A DNA stretch of 64,000 bases from Geodermatophilus obscurus (GCF_900143215.1 NZ_FRDM01000016.1:1-64000), one strand, 5' to 3'. Positions 1 through 8,895 are shown, counted from the stretch's first letter. Made by a program: numbers and translations. Notes: generated by a model from the sequence alone, not told the origin.

Positions 1-1
1 C

Positions 2-619
2 GCGCTGGCCGATGCCGGGCGGCTGGAGGAGGCTCAGCAGTCACTCGACCGGCTGCTGACCCTCCCCAGCACCGACCCGGCCCGTACCGCTGGCGTCGCC
101 CATCGCCTCGGGCGCGCCTACGCCGCTGCCGGACGCCCCCATGATGCCGCCGCCTCCTACCAGGCCGCACTCGACGCCGCCATCGCCGCGCACGGCCCGC
201 AGGCAATCCAACTGCTTCTCCTACTGCGCCCACTGGCCGACGCGCTCCTCGCTGCTGGCCGACCCGGCGGGGCGATCGCAGTTCTACAGCGACTGGCGGA
301 CCTGCACGACTGGTCGGGCGGTTACCACCCGGGTGTCGCGGATGACTTGCGCACCCTTGCGGACCTGCTGCTCGCCCAGAACCGGCCCACCGACGCGCTG
401 ATTCACCTCAATACCGCCCTTGACATCGATGACCAGCAGGACGATGTCGGCCACCTGATCGATGACCTAACCGCCACCATTCGCGCCCTCAATTTGATCG
501 GTGAGCACGAGGAGGCCGAACGTCTGCGTACGGAGATGGCCGCCCTCACCGCCACGCACAGTGATGCACGAGACGACCCCGGCGAACGAGATTGCGCGAC
601 GGCGCCTGGCCCGACGTAG
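2..619 (+). CDS. TPR-repeat protein, C-terminal part (gene enters from the left edge)
   Basis: An open frame runs from the window edge to TAG at 617-619, about 205 residues. It reads as alpha-helical repeats with the tetratricopeptide pattern of small and large residues (LADAGRLEEAQQSLDRLL near the start, then LGRAYAAAGRPHDAAASYQA, then LLLAQNRPTDALIHLNTAL and LIGEHEEAERLRTEMAAL). TPRs are protein-interaction scaffolds; in actinobacteria they often form the C-terminal half of large regulatory ATPases (SARP or STAND type) or stand alone. The N-terminal domain that would define the role lies outside the window. Start unknown; product class fairly sure, function unknown. Confidence 0.7.
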   Translation, partial: ALADAGRLEEAQQSLDRLLTLPSTDPARTAGVAHRLGRAYAAAGRPHDAAASYQAALDAAIAAHGPQAIQLLLLLRPLADALLAAGRPGGAIAVLQRLADLHDWSGGYHPGVADDLRTLADLLLAQNRPTDALIHLNTALDIDDQQDDVGHLIDDLTATIRALNLIGEHEEAERLRTEMAALTATHSDARDDPGERDCATAPGPT

Positions 620-757
620 CGTCAAGCGATCGCAGTGAGAGTCAGCACGCGGCGGGTGATACTGGTGCGCTGTCAGTCGTTGACTGTCCCTTGGTACACC
701 GGCTCCCCGTCTGCGCGGACGATCCCGTAGTGGTCCCGCCAGTACTGACCGATATCG

Positions 758-2233
758 GGCTCTTCTTACTTGAGGTGGGGGCTGGTCAGACCGCCGGCGA
801 TCAGCAGCATGCGTAGCCGGTAGTTCTCGCGGTTGCGGAAGCCGCGGGCGATGCGGCGGTGGAGCTCGATGAGGCCGTTGACGGCTTCGGTGCCACCGTT
901 GCTGGCGCGGCCGGTGTCGAAGTAGGCGAGGAACGCTTCGCGCCACTGCTTCAGCGTCCGGCCGAGGCGGGCGATCTCGGGCACCGGGCAGGTCGGGAAG
1001 GAGTCGATGACCTTCTCGGCGATCTTGCGGCCCTCGGCGGTGCGCTCGTGCCGGTAGGCCGAGCGCAATTGCTGGGCGCACGACCAGGCCAGCCAGACCG
1101 CCAGGTGTCGTTCGTCGGCGGTGAATGCGGCGTGCAGGCGTTCCCACTGCCGGTCGGTGAGGTTCTCCGCGCCGGCCCGCAGGGTGTTCCGGATCCCGTA
1201 GAGCGGATCGTTGCGGCGGCCGCGGTGGCCGTGGATCTCCTGCTGGATGCGGCGTCGGCAGCGGTCGACGGCGTCGGTGCCGAGCTTGACGACGTGGAAG
1301 GCGTCCAGCACCGCGGTGGCGTCCTCGAGGCGGTCGTCGATGGCGTTCTTGTAGCCGTGGAACGGGTCGAGGGTCGCCACCTGCACCCGGGCCCGGAACG
1401 CGTCACCGCGGGCGGTCAGCCAGTCGGCGTAGGCCTTGCCCGACGGCCGGGCACCAGGTCCAGCAATCGGGTGCGGACCCGTCCGTGCTGGTCACGGCTC
1501 AGATCGACCATGCCGGTCAGCTCTTTCGGGCCGCGACCGCCCTCGGTCTCGGGCTTGGTGGAGACGTGGTGCCAGATGTGCTCGTCCACGCCCAGGGAGG
1601 TGACGTCAGAGAAGCGGGCCTCGTCGGCGGCCATCGCATCGAGCAGCGGCTTGACCGCCCGCCACACGGTGCGCCAAGTCGTGCCCAGCTGCCGGGCGAT
1701 CCCGGCGACCGAGGCGTGCTCGCGGCGCAGCTGGCCCACCGCCCACCAGGCGGCCCGGGTGGTCAGCAGCGCCCGTGGCCGAGCCAGGTCGGCGTGCTGT
1801 TCGGCGAACGCCTTGCCGGTGCACTCGGTCTCGGCGCAGCGCCAGATCCGCTTGCGCCACACCAGCCGGACCGGCCGCCCGAAGCAGGGCACATCGATCA
1901 AGACGATGTCGCGGCGACCGTGGCTGCCGACCAGCACTCCGCAGGCCAGGCAGCCCATCGGCTCGGGCGCCGACTCAACCACCACCTGCACCCGGCCGGG
2001 CTGCTCGGTGACCTCGAGGACGTGGAACCCGTCCAGGCCGACGAGCAGATCACAGCGGTCGCAGTAGGACAGATCAGGACGTGAGCTCGCGCGAGCGCAC
2101 GCCGTAGGCTCGGACACCGTCGAGGCCTTCCGGTCGGGCAGCTTGGTCGCTTCCGATCTTGGAAGGCCTCGACCCCTTCCCGGCCCAGCTCACACGCGCG
2201 AGTCCCTCACACCCACCTCAGGTACGAAGAGCC
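758..2233 (-). mobile_element. ISL3-family insertion sequence A (1476 bp), with IRs and 8-bp TSD
   Basis: The left end begins GGCTCTTCTTACTTGAGGTG and the right end, read inward on the minus strand, begins GGCTCTTCGTACCTGAGGTG, so the terminal repeats agree at 18 of the first 20 positions. GGCTCTTC is the usual ISL3 terminus. The element is flanked by an exact 8-base duplication CGATATCG (750-757 and 2234-2241), the size expected for ISL3. The only gene is a minus-strand transposase. A stem with 11-base arms (CGAGGCCTTCC 2121-2131, GGAAGGCCTCG 2161-2171) lies between the right repeat and the transposase start. Confidence 0.93.
766..2117 (-). pseudogene. ISL3-family transposase of element A, frameshifted
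   Basis: Two minus-strand frames together make a full ISL3 transposase. The first (GTG 2117 to about 1440) has the N-terminal zinc-binding region (CDRC, CLAC, CAETEC), a helix-turn-helix (ARQLGTTWRTVWRAV) and the first catalytic Asp in SLGVDEH. The second (about 1440 to TAA 766-768) has LDPFHGYKNA, VLDAFHVVKL with the second Asp, and the Glu-bearing NGGTEAVNGL followed by ARGFRNRENYRLRML. The frames are offset by one base near 1436-1450, where VPGR would otherwise continue as SGKAYADWL. One lost base explains it. ISL3 transposases normally use one frame, so this copy is probably inactive unless frameshifting or a read error is involved. Confidence 0.88.
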
Positions 2234-2669
2234 CGATATCGGCGTTCGACCGGTCCGCGAACGCGGCCATGTGAACGGCGCCCACGACCGCGCGGACCTC
2301 CAGCGGATGCGGCACCAGCCGCTTGCCGCGGCGGCCGTCGGCCAGCTCGACCCACGGACCGGCCACCCACCCGAACCGGAGCGCTGCCCGCCGTGGAGGA
2401 ACTTGTTTTCGGCAACGTGCCTTCGACGCCAGCAGCCGGTCGGACATGGCGCCGACCTCCGACTCGCCTGCTACCGCCTTCATCGCCCGGATGGCCTTGC
2501 CGGCGCAGCGGGCGGCGTTCAGATCCGTCTCGTCTGTCCTGGTGGCTGCGCAGCTCGACGCTGGCGGCGATGCCGTCGCTAACGAAAGCGATGCTGCGGG
2601 CCGCGTTCGGGTCGAGCTGGCCCGGAGGTCAGCGCCCGCACCGTCACGGTGACGACGGCCTCCGTTAGC

Positions 2670-4132
2670 GGCTCTTCGCGGATCCCGGTGAAGGACGTGG
2701 CGTGAACCGGTGATCGTGAACTGGGCCCAGAGACGTTGAGGGCCCGTGGTCCTGCTGGGATGGGTGTTGCCTAGACATCCGCACCAGTGAGGTCCACGAG
2801 CCGTGTTCGAGCCTACGGGCTCGCAGCGTGATGCTGCGAGCGCGATCCTCAACCTGCCCGACTACCGGGTCATCGACGCCGTCAGCGACGCCGGCGGCGT
2901 CCGTCGGGTCGAGGTCGAGTCCACCGATCCACCCGGCTGTCCGGTCTGCGGCGTACTGGCCGGGCGGGTGCACTCCCGCCGTCGGCAGCGGCTGCGGGAC
3001 CTGCCGGTCGCCGGGCCGACCGAGGTGGTGTGGGCCAAGCGCCGCTGGTTTTGCGACGAGCCCCGCTGTCCGCGGCGGACGTTCAGCGAGGTCACCGACC
3101 AGGTGCCGGCCTACGCCCGGTCCACCGCCCGGCTCACCGGAGCGCTGGTCGCAGCCGTCGTGGTCTCCGGCCGGGCGGCCAGCGAGGTGGCCCGCGCCCA
3201 CCGAGTGTCCTGGTGGCTGGTGGCCTCGATGCTCACTGCCGCCGCCGACCTGCTCAGCGACCCCGACCGGACTCCGGTCCGGCGGCTGGGCGTCGATGAG
3301 CACCGCTACCGGCAGGTGCGGTACTTCCGCGACCCCGACGGCGGCTGGCGCCGCTACGAGCCGTGGATGACCACGCTGGTCGACGCCGACACCGGGCGGG
3401 TGCTCGGTGTGGTCGACGGGCGGGACTCCGCCGGCGTCGGCGCCTGGCTGGGCGCCCGCAGCGACGCCTGGCGGGCCGCGGTGGAGGTGGTGGCGATCGA
3501 CCCGTCCGCGGCGTTCCGCCGTGCGCTGCGCGAACAGCTACCGGCCGCCGCGATCAGCGTGGACGCCTTTCACCTGGTCAAGCTGGCCAACGACACGGTC
3601 ACCCAGGTGCGCCAGCGGGTGACCCGGGAGCAGAAGGCCGCCGCGGCCGGCTCGAGGATCCGGCCTGGACCAACCGCCGGCTGCTGCTGCGCGCCGGGAA
3701 CACCCTTTCGCCGGCCGCGCTGGCCCGGCTGCGCGCGACCCTGCGCACCGACGATCCAACCGATGAGATCGGCGCGGCCTGGGGCATCAAGGAACAGCTG
3801 CGCCGGCTGCTGACCAGCGGCTCACTCGCCGAGGCACACGAGCAGCGAATGCGGCTGGGCGCCTACGTGCTGGCCGCGGACATGCCCGAGACCGACCGCC
3901 TCTGGGCCACGACCACCGCCTGGTGGCCGGCGATCGAGGTCCTGCTGGTCACCGGGGTCACCAACGCCCGCACCGAGGCGGCGAACACCTCGATCAAGCA
4001 GATCAAGCGCACCGGCCGCGGCTACCGCAACCCGGCCCACTACCGCGCTCGTATCCTGCTCGCCAGCGCCGCCCGGACGGCAGCGTGAACACCCCTTTGA
4101 ACGGGACCGTTCACCAGGAACCGCGAGGAGCC
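2670..4132 (+). mobile_element. ISL3-family insertion sequence B (1463 bp), with IRs and 8-bp TSD
   Basis: The left end begins GGCTCTTCGCGGATCCCGGT and the right end, read inward, GGCTCCTCGCGGTTCCTGGT: 17 of the first 20 bases agree, and a few more match beyond. The exact 8-base duplication CCGTTAGC flanks it (2662-2669 and 4133-4140). The plus-strand transposase differs clearly in sequence from that of element A, so this is a different ISL3 member inserted about 430 bp away in the same decayed locus, in the opposite orientation. Confidence 0.93.
2803..4088 (+). pseudogene. ISL3-family transposase of element B, frameshifted
   Basis: The first frame runs from GTG 2803 to about 3650: paired cysteines (CPVCGVL and CDEPRCPRRTF), a helix-turn-helix region (ASEVARAHRVSWWLVASM), the first catalytic Asp in RRLGVDEHRY, then VVAIDPSAAFRRAL and ISVDAFHLVKLAN with the second Asp. 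The second frame continues from LEDPAWTNRRLLLRAG through GVTNARTEAANTSIK, which holds the Glu, to GRGYRNPAHYRARIL and TGA at 4086-4088. The switch lies near 3640-3651. The combined length, about 425 residues, is normal for the family. As in element A, a small indel splits the catalytic domain before its last acidic residue. Confidence 0.87.
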
Positions 4133-4222
4133 CCGTTAGCGAGCGTACCGCTTGTGGCACCGTCGCCCGATCAAGGCGCCGCATACTTCGGTTGCCTACC
4201 ATGGAACCGGCGCCCGCCCTCC

Positions 4223-5479
4223 TCACCGCGGGCGGGCCCTGGGTACTGAAGCCAGCCGCCACCCGGCCTCGGTCCGCTCGACCAGGTCGGCGAGCTCCAG
4301 CGCGGGCAGCACCCGCAGCACGTCGAGCACGTCACAGCCGGCCACCGTGGCCAGCCGCTCGGGGCTGACGCCGTTGCGGACCGGACAGGCGTCGAGCACC
4401 CGGACGGCGACGTCGGAGAGCCCGTCGCGGGGACCGGCAGGGCGCTCCGGCGGGTCGGCGAGGTCCTCCCCCAGCCGGCCGACGGTCTCCACCACGTGCG
4501 CGGCGTCGGCGACCAGGACCGCTCCGAGCTCGACGTCGCGGAGCAGTTCGTGGCACCCGACCGACATCGCCGAGGTCACCGGGCCCGGGACGACCATCAC
4601 CTGCCGGCCCAGCTTCTGCGCTCGTCGCGCGGTGGCCTGGGCACCGGAGCGGGCCGCCGCCTCGACCACGACGGTGCCGCGGGTCAGCGCGGCGATCAGC
4701 CGGTTGCGGACGAGGAAGCGGTGCTTGTGCGGAGCGGCGCCGGGCGGCCACTCGCTGACCAGCACCCCGGACTCGGCGATGCGGTGGAACAGCGCCCCGT
4801 GCGCGGCCGGGTAGGGCCGGTCGACGCCGCAGGCCAGCACCGCGACCGTCGGGGCGTCCGCCGCCAGCGCACCGCGGTGTGCGGCCGCGTCGATGCCGAA
4901 GGCGCCGCCGGAGACGACCGTCCAGCCGCGCTGCCCCAGCTGGTGGCCGAGTTCGCCGGCGACGTGCTCGCCGTACGCGGTCGAGGCCCGGGCGCCGACG
5001 ACGGCCACCGAACGATCGGCCAACTCGTCGAGCCGGGCGGAGCCGCGGACCCACAGCCCGAGCGGCGGCACGAGAGCGGTGGACCGCGGCGAGTGGTACC
5101 GCGGGTCGTCGGGCTCCTCGACGGAGGCCAGGGCGAGGCAGTGCAGCAGGCCTGCGGGCCACTCGTCGTCCTCGGGGACGACCAGACGCGCGCCGCATCG
5201 CTCGGCCCGCAGCAGGTCCTCCAGCGAGGCGTCCTGGCCGGCCCGGGCACCCACCAGCGCCCGGACGACGTCCGGCGCGCGGCCGGACCGCAGCCGGCGC
5301 ACCGCCTCGACCGGACCGGCGTCCTCGACGAAGCGCCAGAAGGCGACGCTGCCGGGTTCGGCGGCCCGGCTCAGCCAGGCCCGCGCCCGCCGAACCGCGG
5401 AGCCGGCGAGCCCGTCGACCGCCGCCGCCTCGGGAAGCCCCTCCGCCAGATCCTCGTCGAGGCTCGGCAGCGCGGTCAC
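4223..5479 (-). CDS. dprA: DNA-processing protein DprA
   Basis: 418 residues. DprA binds incoming single-stranded DNA in the cytoplasm and loads RecA during natural transformation; many non-competent actinobacteria also keep it. The Rossmann-like core is clear: VGARASTAYG (161-170), SGGAFGIDAAAH (190-201), FLVRNRLIAAL (255-265), VVEA (270-273) and PGPVTSAMSVGCHELL (298-313). A winged-helix-like C-terminal segment (VSPERLATVAGCDVLDVLRVLPALE) follows, as in many long DprA proteins. The GTG start overlaps the comM TGA as GTGA, so the two are translationally coupled. Together with comM and yraN it forms the usual DNA-processing block. The stop lies 91 bp from insertion sequence B. Confidence 0.95.
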   Translation of the reverse strand: MTALPSLDEDLAEGLPEAAAVDGLAGSAVRRARAWLSRAAEPGSVAFWRFVEDAGPVEAVRRLRSGRAPDVVRALVGARAGQDASLEDLLRAERCGARLVVPEDDEWPAGLLHCLALASVEEPDDPRYHSPRSTALVPPLGLWVRGSARLDELADRSVAVVGARASTAYGEHVAGELGHQLGQRGWTVVSGGAFGIDAAAHRGALAADAPTVAVLACGVDRPYPAAHGALFHRIAESGVLVSEWPPGAAPHKHRFLVRNRLIAALTRGTVVVEAAARSGAQATARRAQKLGRQVMVVPGPVTSAMSVGCHELLRDVELGAVLVADAAHVVETVGRLGEDLADPPERPAGPRDGLSDVAVRVLDACPVRNGVSPERLATVAGCDVLDVLRVLPALELADLVERTEAGWRLASVPRARPR

Positions 5480-6996
5480 GCCGCGGCCCGCTGCAGCCGC
5501 AGGCCGAGGGCCTCGGCGACGTCGTCCGGACCAGGAACCGTGCGCCCCGCCAAGTCGCTCAACGTCCAGGCCACGCGGAGGACGCGGTCGTAGCCGCGCA
5601 CCGACAGCGCCCCGCGCTCCAGGGCCCGCTCGACCAGCCGCAGGGCCGACCGCGGCGGGGACCACCTCTCCCGCAGCAGCCGCCCCGGCACCTGGCTGTT
5701 GACACCCAGGCCGGTCCCCGAGAGCCGCGCCGCCGCAGCCGCCCGGGCCTGCGCGACCCGGGCGGCGACGACGGAGGTCGGCTCGGGCGCCGTCCCGGTC
5801 TCCAGCCAGGCGGCCCGGGTGACCGCCGGGAGGTCGACCCGCAGGTCGATCCGGTCGAGCAGCGGCCCGGAGAGCCGGGCCTGATAGCGCCGCCGTTCGA
5901 GCGGGCTGCAGGTGCAGGCGGCGTCCCCGGCCGCGCCGGCGCACGGGCAGGGGTTGGCCGCCAGCACGAGCTGCGCGCGGCACGGGAAGGTGGCCGCGCC
6001 GCTGGCCCGGGAGATGGTCACCGACCCGCGCTCGAGCGGCTGGCGCAGCGTGTCCAGCACCGCGCGCGGGAACTCCGGGGCCTCGTCCAGGAACAGCACG
6101 CCGCGGTGCGCCCGGCACAGCGCACCGGGCCGGATCGGGCCCGAGCCGCCGCCGACGAGGGCGGCCATCGTCGCCGAGTGGTGCGGCGCCTCGAAGGTCG
6201 GACGGGTGACCAACGGGGAGTCCGGCGGCAGCGTCCCGGCGACCGAGTGGATGGCGGTGACCTCCAGCGCGGCCTCCTCGTCCAGCGCCGGGAGCAGGCC
6301 GGGCAGCCGTTCGGCGAGCATCGTCTTGCCGGCGCCGGGCGGTCCGTACAGGAACAGGTGGTGCCCTCCTGCGGCCGCGACCTCCACCGCCCGGCGGCCG
6401 ATCGGCTGGCCGACCACGTCGCCCAGGTCGGGCCCGGGCAGTGCCGGCGGTAGGGCGGGCCGGACGTGCCGGGGCAGCGGCGCCCGGCCCCTCAGGTGGG
6501 CGACCACCTCGGCCAGCGTGCCGGCCGCCAGCACCTCGATGCCCTCGACGAGCGCCGCCTCGCCCGCGTTGCCAGCGGGCACCACCACCGTCGCGTGCCC
6601 GGCGCGGGCGGCGGCGAGCACCGCCGGCAGCACCCCGCGGACGGGTCGCACCGAGCCGTCGAGGGCCAGCTCGCCGATCAGCACCAGGCGGCCCACCGAC
6701 TCCGCCGGCACCGCGCCGTCGGCCGCCAGGACCGCGGTGGCCAGCGCCAGGTCGAAGCCGCTCCCCTGCTTGGGCATCGACGCCGGGGACAACCCGATGG
6801 TGATCCGCCGCAGCGGCCACTTCCCGCCGGCGTTGACCACCGCCGCCCGCACGCGGTCGACCGACTGGCGGACGACCGCGTCGGGCAGGCCGACGAGGAC
6901 CACCCCGGGCACGCCGGCCGACAGATCCACCTCGACGTCGACCATCGCGCCGTGCACCCCGGCCAGACCGACCGACCAGGTCCGCGCCAGCGTCAC
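5476..6996 (-). CDS. comM: YifB/ComM-family Mg-chelatase-like AAA+ ATPase
   Basis: 506 residues, full length for the family. ComM is a hexameric helicase that promotes branch migration of heteroduplex during transformation in Gram-negatives; the actinobacterial role is less tested. The N-terminal ChlI-like domain (residues 1-165, with GLPDAVVRQSVDRVRAA and SPASMPKQGSGFDLALA) precedes the AAA+ core with Walker A GPPGAGKT (218-225), Walker B GVLFLDEAPEF and the cysteine cluster CPCAGAAGDAACTCSP, then the C-terminal ChlI domain. The start was chosen at GTG 6996 because it overlaps the yraN stop as GTGA and gives the family N-terminus (ARTWSVGLAGVHG). The longer open frame upstream lies inside yraN. 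Confidence 0.95.
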   Translation of the reverse strand: MTLARTWSVGLAGVHGAMVDVEVDLSAGVPGVVLVGLPDAVVRQSVDRVRAAVVNAGGKWPLRRITIGLSPASMPKQGSGFDLALATAVLAADGAVPAESVGRLVLIGELALDGSVRPVRGVLPAVLAAARAGHATVVVPAGNAGEAALVEGIEVLAAGTLAEVVAHLRGRAPLPRHVRPALPPALPGPDLGDVVGQPIGRRAVEVAAAGGHHLFLYGPPGAGKTMLAERLPGLLPALDEEAALEVTAIHSVAGTLPPDSPLVTRPTFEAPHHSATMAALVGGGSGPIRPGALCRAHRGVLFLDEAPEFPRAVLDTLRQPLERGSVTISRASGAATFPCRAQLVLAANPCPCAGAAGDAACTCSPLERRRYQARLSGPLLDRIDLRVDLPAVTRAAWLETGTAPEPTSVVAARVAQARAAAAARLSGTGLGVNSQVPGRLLRERWSPPRSALRLVERALERGALSVRGYDRVLRVAWTLSDLAGRTVPGPDDVAEALGLRLQRAAA

Positions 6997-7352
6997 GAGA
7001 ACGCCGCCCGCAGATGGGTGACCAGCGCCGGCCGGTCGGCCCGCACCAGCACGCCGACGACGTCGAAGCGCAGCTCTGGCGCGTGCTCCTCGTGGGCGGC
7101 CAGCCAGCGCTGGGCCAGGACCCGGAGCCGGCGCTGCTTGACGTGCCCGACCGCCTCGACGGGGTGGCCGAAGCCGACGGCGCGGCGGGTCTTGACCTCG
7201 CAGAAGACCAGCGCGTCGCCGTCGCGGGCGACGATGTCGAGCTCGCCGTCGCGGCAGCGCCAGTTCCGGTCGAGGACGCGCAGGCCGCTGTCGGTCAGGT
7301 AGGCGGCGGCGATGCGCTCGCCGTGGGCGCCGAGGTCCGATGTCGTTCGCAC
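6993..7352 (-). CDS. UPF0102/YraN-family endonuclease-fold protein
   Basis: 119 residues from GTG 7352, close to the usual family length of about 120. The family has a restriction-endonuclease fold whose activity is not firmly established. The core pattern is present: GLRVLDRNWRCRDGELDIVA followed by LVFCEVKTRR, giving the Asp and Glu-x-Lys of a PD-(D/E)xK-like site. The open frame extends 20 codons upstream to GTG 7412, but that stretch is charged and unlike the family start; GTG 7361 is another choice. The stop overlaps the comM start. It is the first gene of the yraN-comM-dprA group, 132 bp after the DUF2469 stop. Confidence 0.88.
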   Translation of the reverse strand: MRTTSDLGAHGERIAAAYLTDSGLRVLDRNWRCRDGELDIVARDGDALVFCEVKTRRAVGFGHPVEAVGHVKQRRLRVLAQRWLAAHEEHAPELRFDVVGVLVRADRPALVTHLRAAFS

Positions 7353-7484
7353 CCGGCCGACCGTCGTCCGCCGGGACCGGCCGGGACATTTCCGGAGCCG
7401 ATCTGTGGACACCGGCGCCGCCTGTGGACGCCGGCCCCGGGGATGTCGCCGGGCGGGGCCAGCCTCAGGCCCGTGACACGCCGA

Positions 7485-7805
7485 TCAGGTCAGCCGGGGC
7501 CCGTCGGGCAGCTCGAGGTCGGGCTTGTCCAGCTCCTCGACGTTGACGTCCTTGAAGGTCAGCACCCGCACGTTGCGCACGAACCGCGCCGGCCGGTACA
7601 TGTCCCAGACCCAGGCGTCGGAGAGCTTGAGCTCGAAGTAGACCTCGCCGCCGGCCTCGCGGACCTGCAGGTCCACGGAGTTGGCGAGGTAGAAGCGCCG
7701 CTCGGTCTCCACCACGTAGGTGAACTGCCGGACGATGTCCCGGTACTCGCGATAGAGCTGCAGCTCCATCTCGGTCTCGTACTTCTCCAGGTCCTCGGTG
7801 CTCAT
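7485..7805 (-). CDS. DUF2469 family protein
   Basis: 106 residues, beginning MSTEDLEKYETEMELQLYRE and continuing with VRQFTYVVETERRFYLANSVD and VWDMYRPARFVRNVRVLTF. This small acidic protein is conserved across actinobacteria, almost always directly after rnhB, and has no known function (Rv2901c in Mycobacterium tuberculosis is the family example I recall). Here its ATG overlaps the rnhB TGA as ATGA, so it is translationally coupled to RNase HII. No membrane segment, signal or catalytic motif is visible. Strong conservation and fixed position suggest a role tied to RNA-DNA hybrid processing or to the neighbouring secretion and ribosome genes; that is inference. Confidence 0.92.
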   Translation of the reverse strand: MSTEDLEKYETEMELQLYREYRDIVRQFTYVVETERRFYLANSVDLQVREAGGEVYFELKLSDAWVWDMYRPARFVRNVRVLTFKDVNVEELDKPDLELPDGPRLT

Positions 7806-8578
7806 CGAGGCTCTCCGGACACAGGGCGCATGGCTCCATCATCGACCATCGCCGCCGAGCCGGTCAGCTGGGATCCCCGAGCGGCGTGTGCGTCGCGGGC
7901 GCGGGCCACGTTGACGAAGCGCATCCGGTGCTCCGGGCAGGGGCCGTACCGCTGGAGGGCGGCGTCGTGAGCAGCGGTGCTGTAGCCCTTGTGGACGGCG
8001 AAGTCGTACTCCGGCCAGCGCTCGTGCAGGTCCAGCATGATCCGGTCCCGCGTGACCTTGGCCAGCACCGACGCCGCCGCCACGCAGGCCGCGACCCGGT
8101 CGCCCTTCCACACCGCGAGGGTGGGGCGGGCCAGCCCGGGCACCGGGAAGCCGTCGGTGAGCACGTAGTCCGCGCCCGGGTCGAGGGTCCACACCGCGCG
8201 GCGCAGCGCCTCGATGTTGGTCACGTGCATGCCGCGGGCGTAGAGGTCGGCGACCGGCAGAACCACCACCGACCACGCATCAGCGCGGTCGACGACCTCC
8301 TCGTAGACCCGCTCCCGGGCGGCGGCGGTCAACAACTTGGAGTCCGCGAGGCCGGGGACCCGACCCCGGCGGCCGGCGGGGAGCACGCAGGCGGCGGCGA
8401 CGAGCGGGCCGGCGCAGGCTCCGCGGCCGGCCTCGTCGGCACCGGCGACCGCGGAGAACCCGCGGCGGCGCAGGGAGCGCTCCATGTCCCAGAGCGTGTC
8501 GGAGCGGTCGTCGAGGAACGTGCCGGCGCCGGCGCGGAGCCGCGGTCCGGGAGGAGCGGGGGTGGTACGGACAGCCAT
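7802..8578 (-). CDS. rnhB: Ribonuclease HII
   Basis: 258 residues. RNase HII cleaves the RNA strand of RNA-DNA hybrids and removes single ribonucleotides from DNA. The first catalytic pair sits in GADEAGRGACAGPLVAAACV (DEAGRG 48-53), followed by DSKLLTAAARERVYE, ASVLAKVTRDRIM and the HKGY(S)T segment that precedes the last acidic residue region. About 30 extra residues come before the catalytic domain, common in actinobacteria; an internal start at the Met of DMERSLRRRG (residue 32) is possible. The final stretch (after RFVNVARARDAH) is low complexity. It leads the rnhB-DUF2469 pair; the 317 bp upstream are taken up by an intergenic repeat rather than a close operon partner. Confidence 0.94.
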   Translation of the reverse strand: MAVRTTPAPPGPRLRAGAGTFLDDRSDTLWDMERSLRRRGFSAVAGADEAGRGACAGPLVAAACVLPAGRRGRVPGLADSKLLTAAARERVYEEVVDRADAWSVVVLPVADLYARGMHVTNIEALRRAVWTLDPGADYVLTDGFPVPGLARPTLAVWKGDRVAACVAAASVLAKVTRDRIMLDLHERWPEYDFAVHKGYSTAAHDAALQRYGPCPEHRMRFVNVARARDAHAARGSQLTGSAAMVDDGAMRPVSGEPR

Positions 8579-8740
8579 CGCGGTCCGACAGTACGACGCC
8601 GGCGAGGGACCGCGGGCGGGCAGTCGCCGGGCGGGAACGCCAGGGGCCGGCCCCGGGGTCAGAGGGGCCGGCCCGTGGACGGTCGGCCGCCGGGGCGGCC
8701 GGGTGGATACCCGGGCGGACCGCCGAGGAGGCGGACGGCC

Positions 8741-8890
8741 CGGCCCCGCAGGGGCCCCAGGCCCCGTCCCGGGTCCCGCCGGCCCCCTGCTGGGGCCGCT
8801 GCGAGCTTGCGAGTAGCGGGGGGCAGGGGGTCCTTCGACGAGGGGTGGGCAGGACGGGGTCCTGCTACGAGCGGCAGGGGGCCGGAGGTC
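8741..8890. repeat. GC-rich intergenic hairpin repeat, copy 1
   Basis: The 317-bp gap between rnhB and the regulator gene holds no convincing gene. Its core (8779-8836) reads CCGGCCCCCTGC, then GCGAGCTTGCGAG, then GGGGGCAGGGGGTCCTTC. Outer arms GGCCCCCTGC and GCAGGGGGTCC can pair around an inner GCGAGCTTGC palindrome. Further partial copies of the arm follow (GGACGGGGTCCTGC, GGCAGGGGGCC). The same layout recurs six more times in this window, always between genes. Confidence 0.75.
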
Positions 8891-8895
8891 CTCTC

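Larger units (their letters stand above)
673..2661 (-). pseudogene. Degraded recombinase-like gene, interrupted by an ISL3 element
   Basis: Removing the insertion at 758-2233 together with one copy of its target duplication joins two pieces in frame on the minus strand. The upstream piece (about 2560-2242) reads DETDLNAARCAGKAIRAM, GAMSDRLLASKARC, RFGWVAGPWVELADG and LVPHPLEVRAVVGAV. It continues across the junction as NADIG-QYWRDHYGIVRADG and ends at TGA 673-675. The pattern of an alpha-E-like helix followed by RFGW and a PHPLEVRAVV segment resembles the part of large serine recombinases after the catalytic domain, but the N-terminal catalytic serine region is not visible. Upstream, frames break near 2560-2661 and the second element (2670-4132) cuts the locus again. 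The serine-recombinase reading is tentative; that it is a broken gene is clear. Confidence 0.45.

Noticed and set aside
5480-6820. N-terminal extension of the dprA frame to 865 codons
   Set aside because: The extra part overlaps comM in another frame and has no DprA or other domain; GTG 5479 overlaps the comM stop properly.
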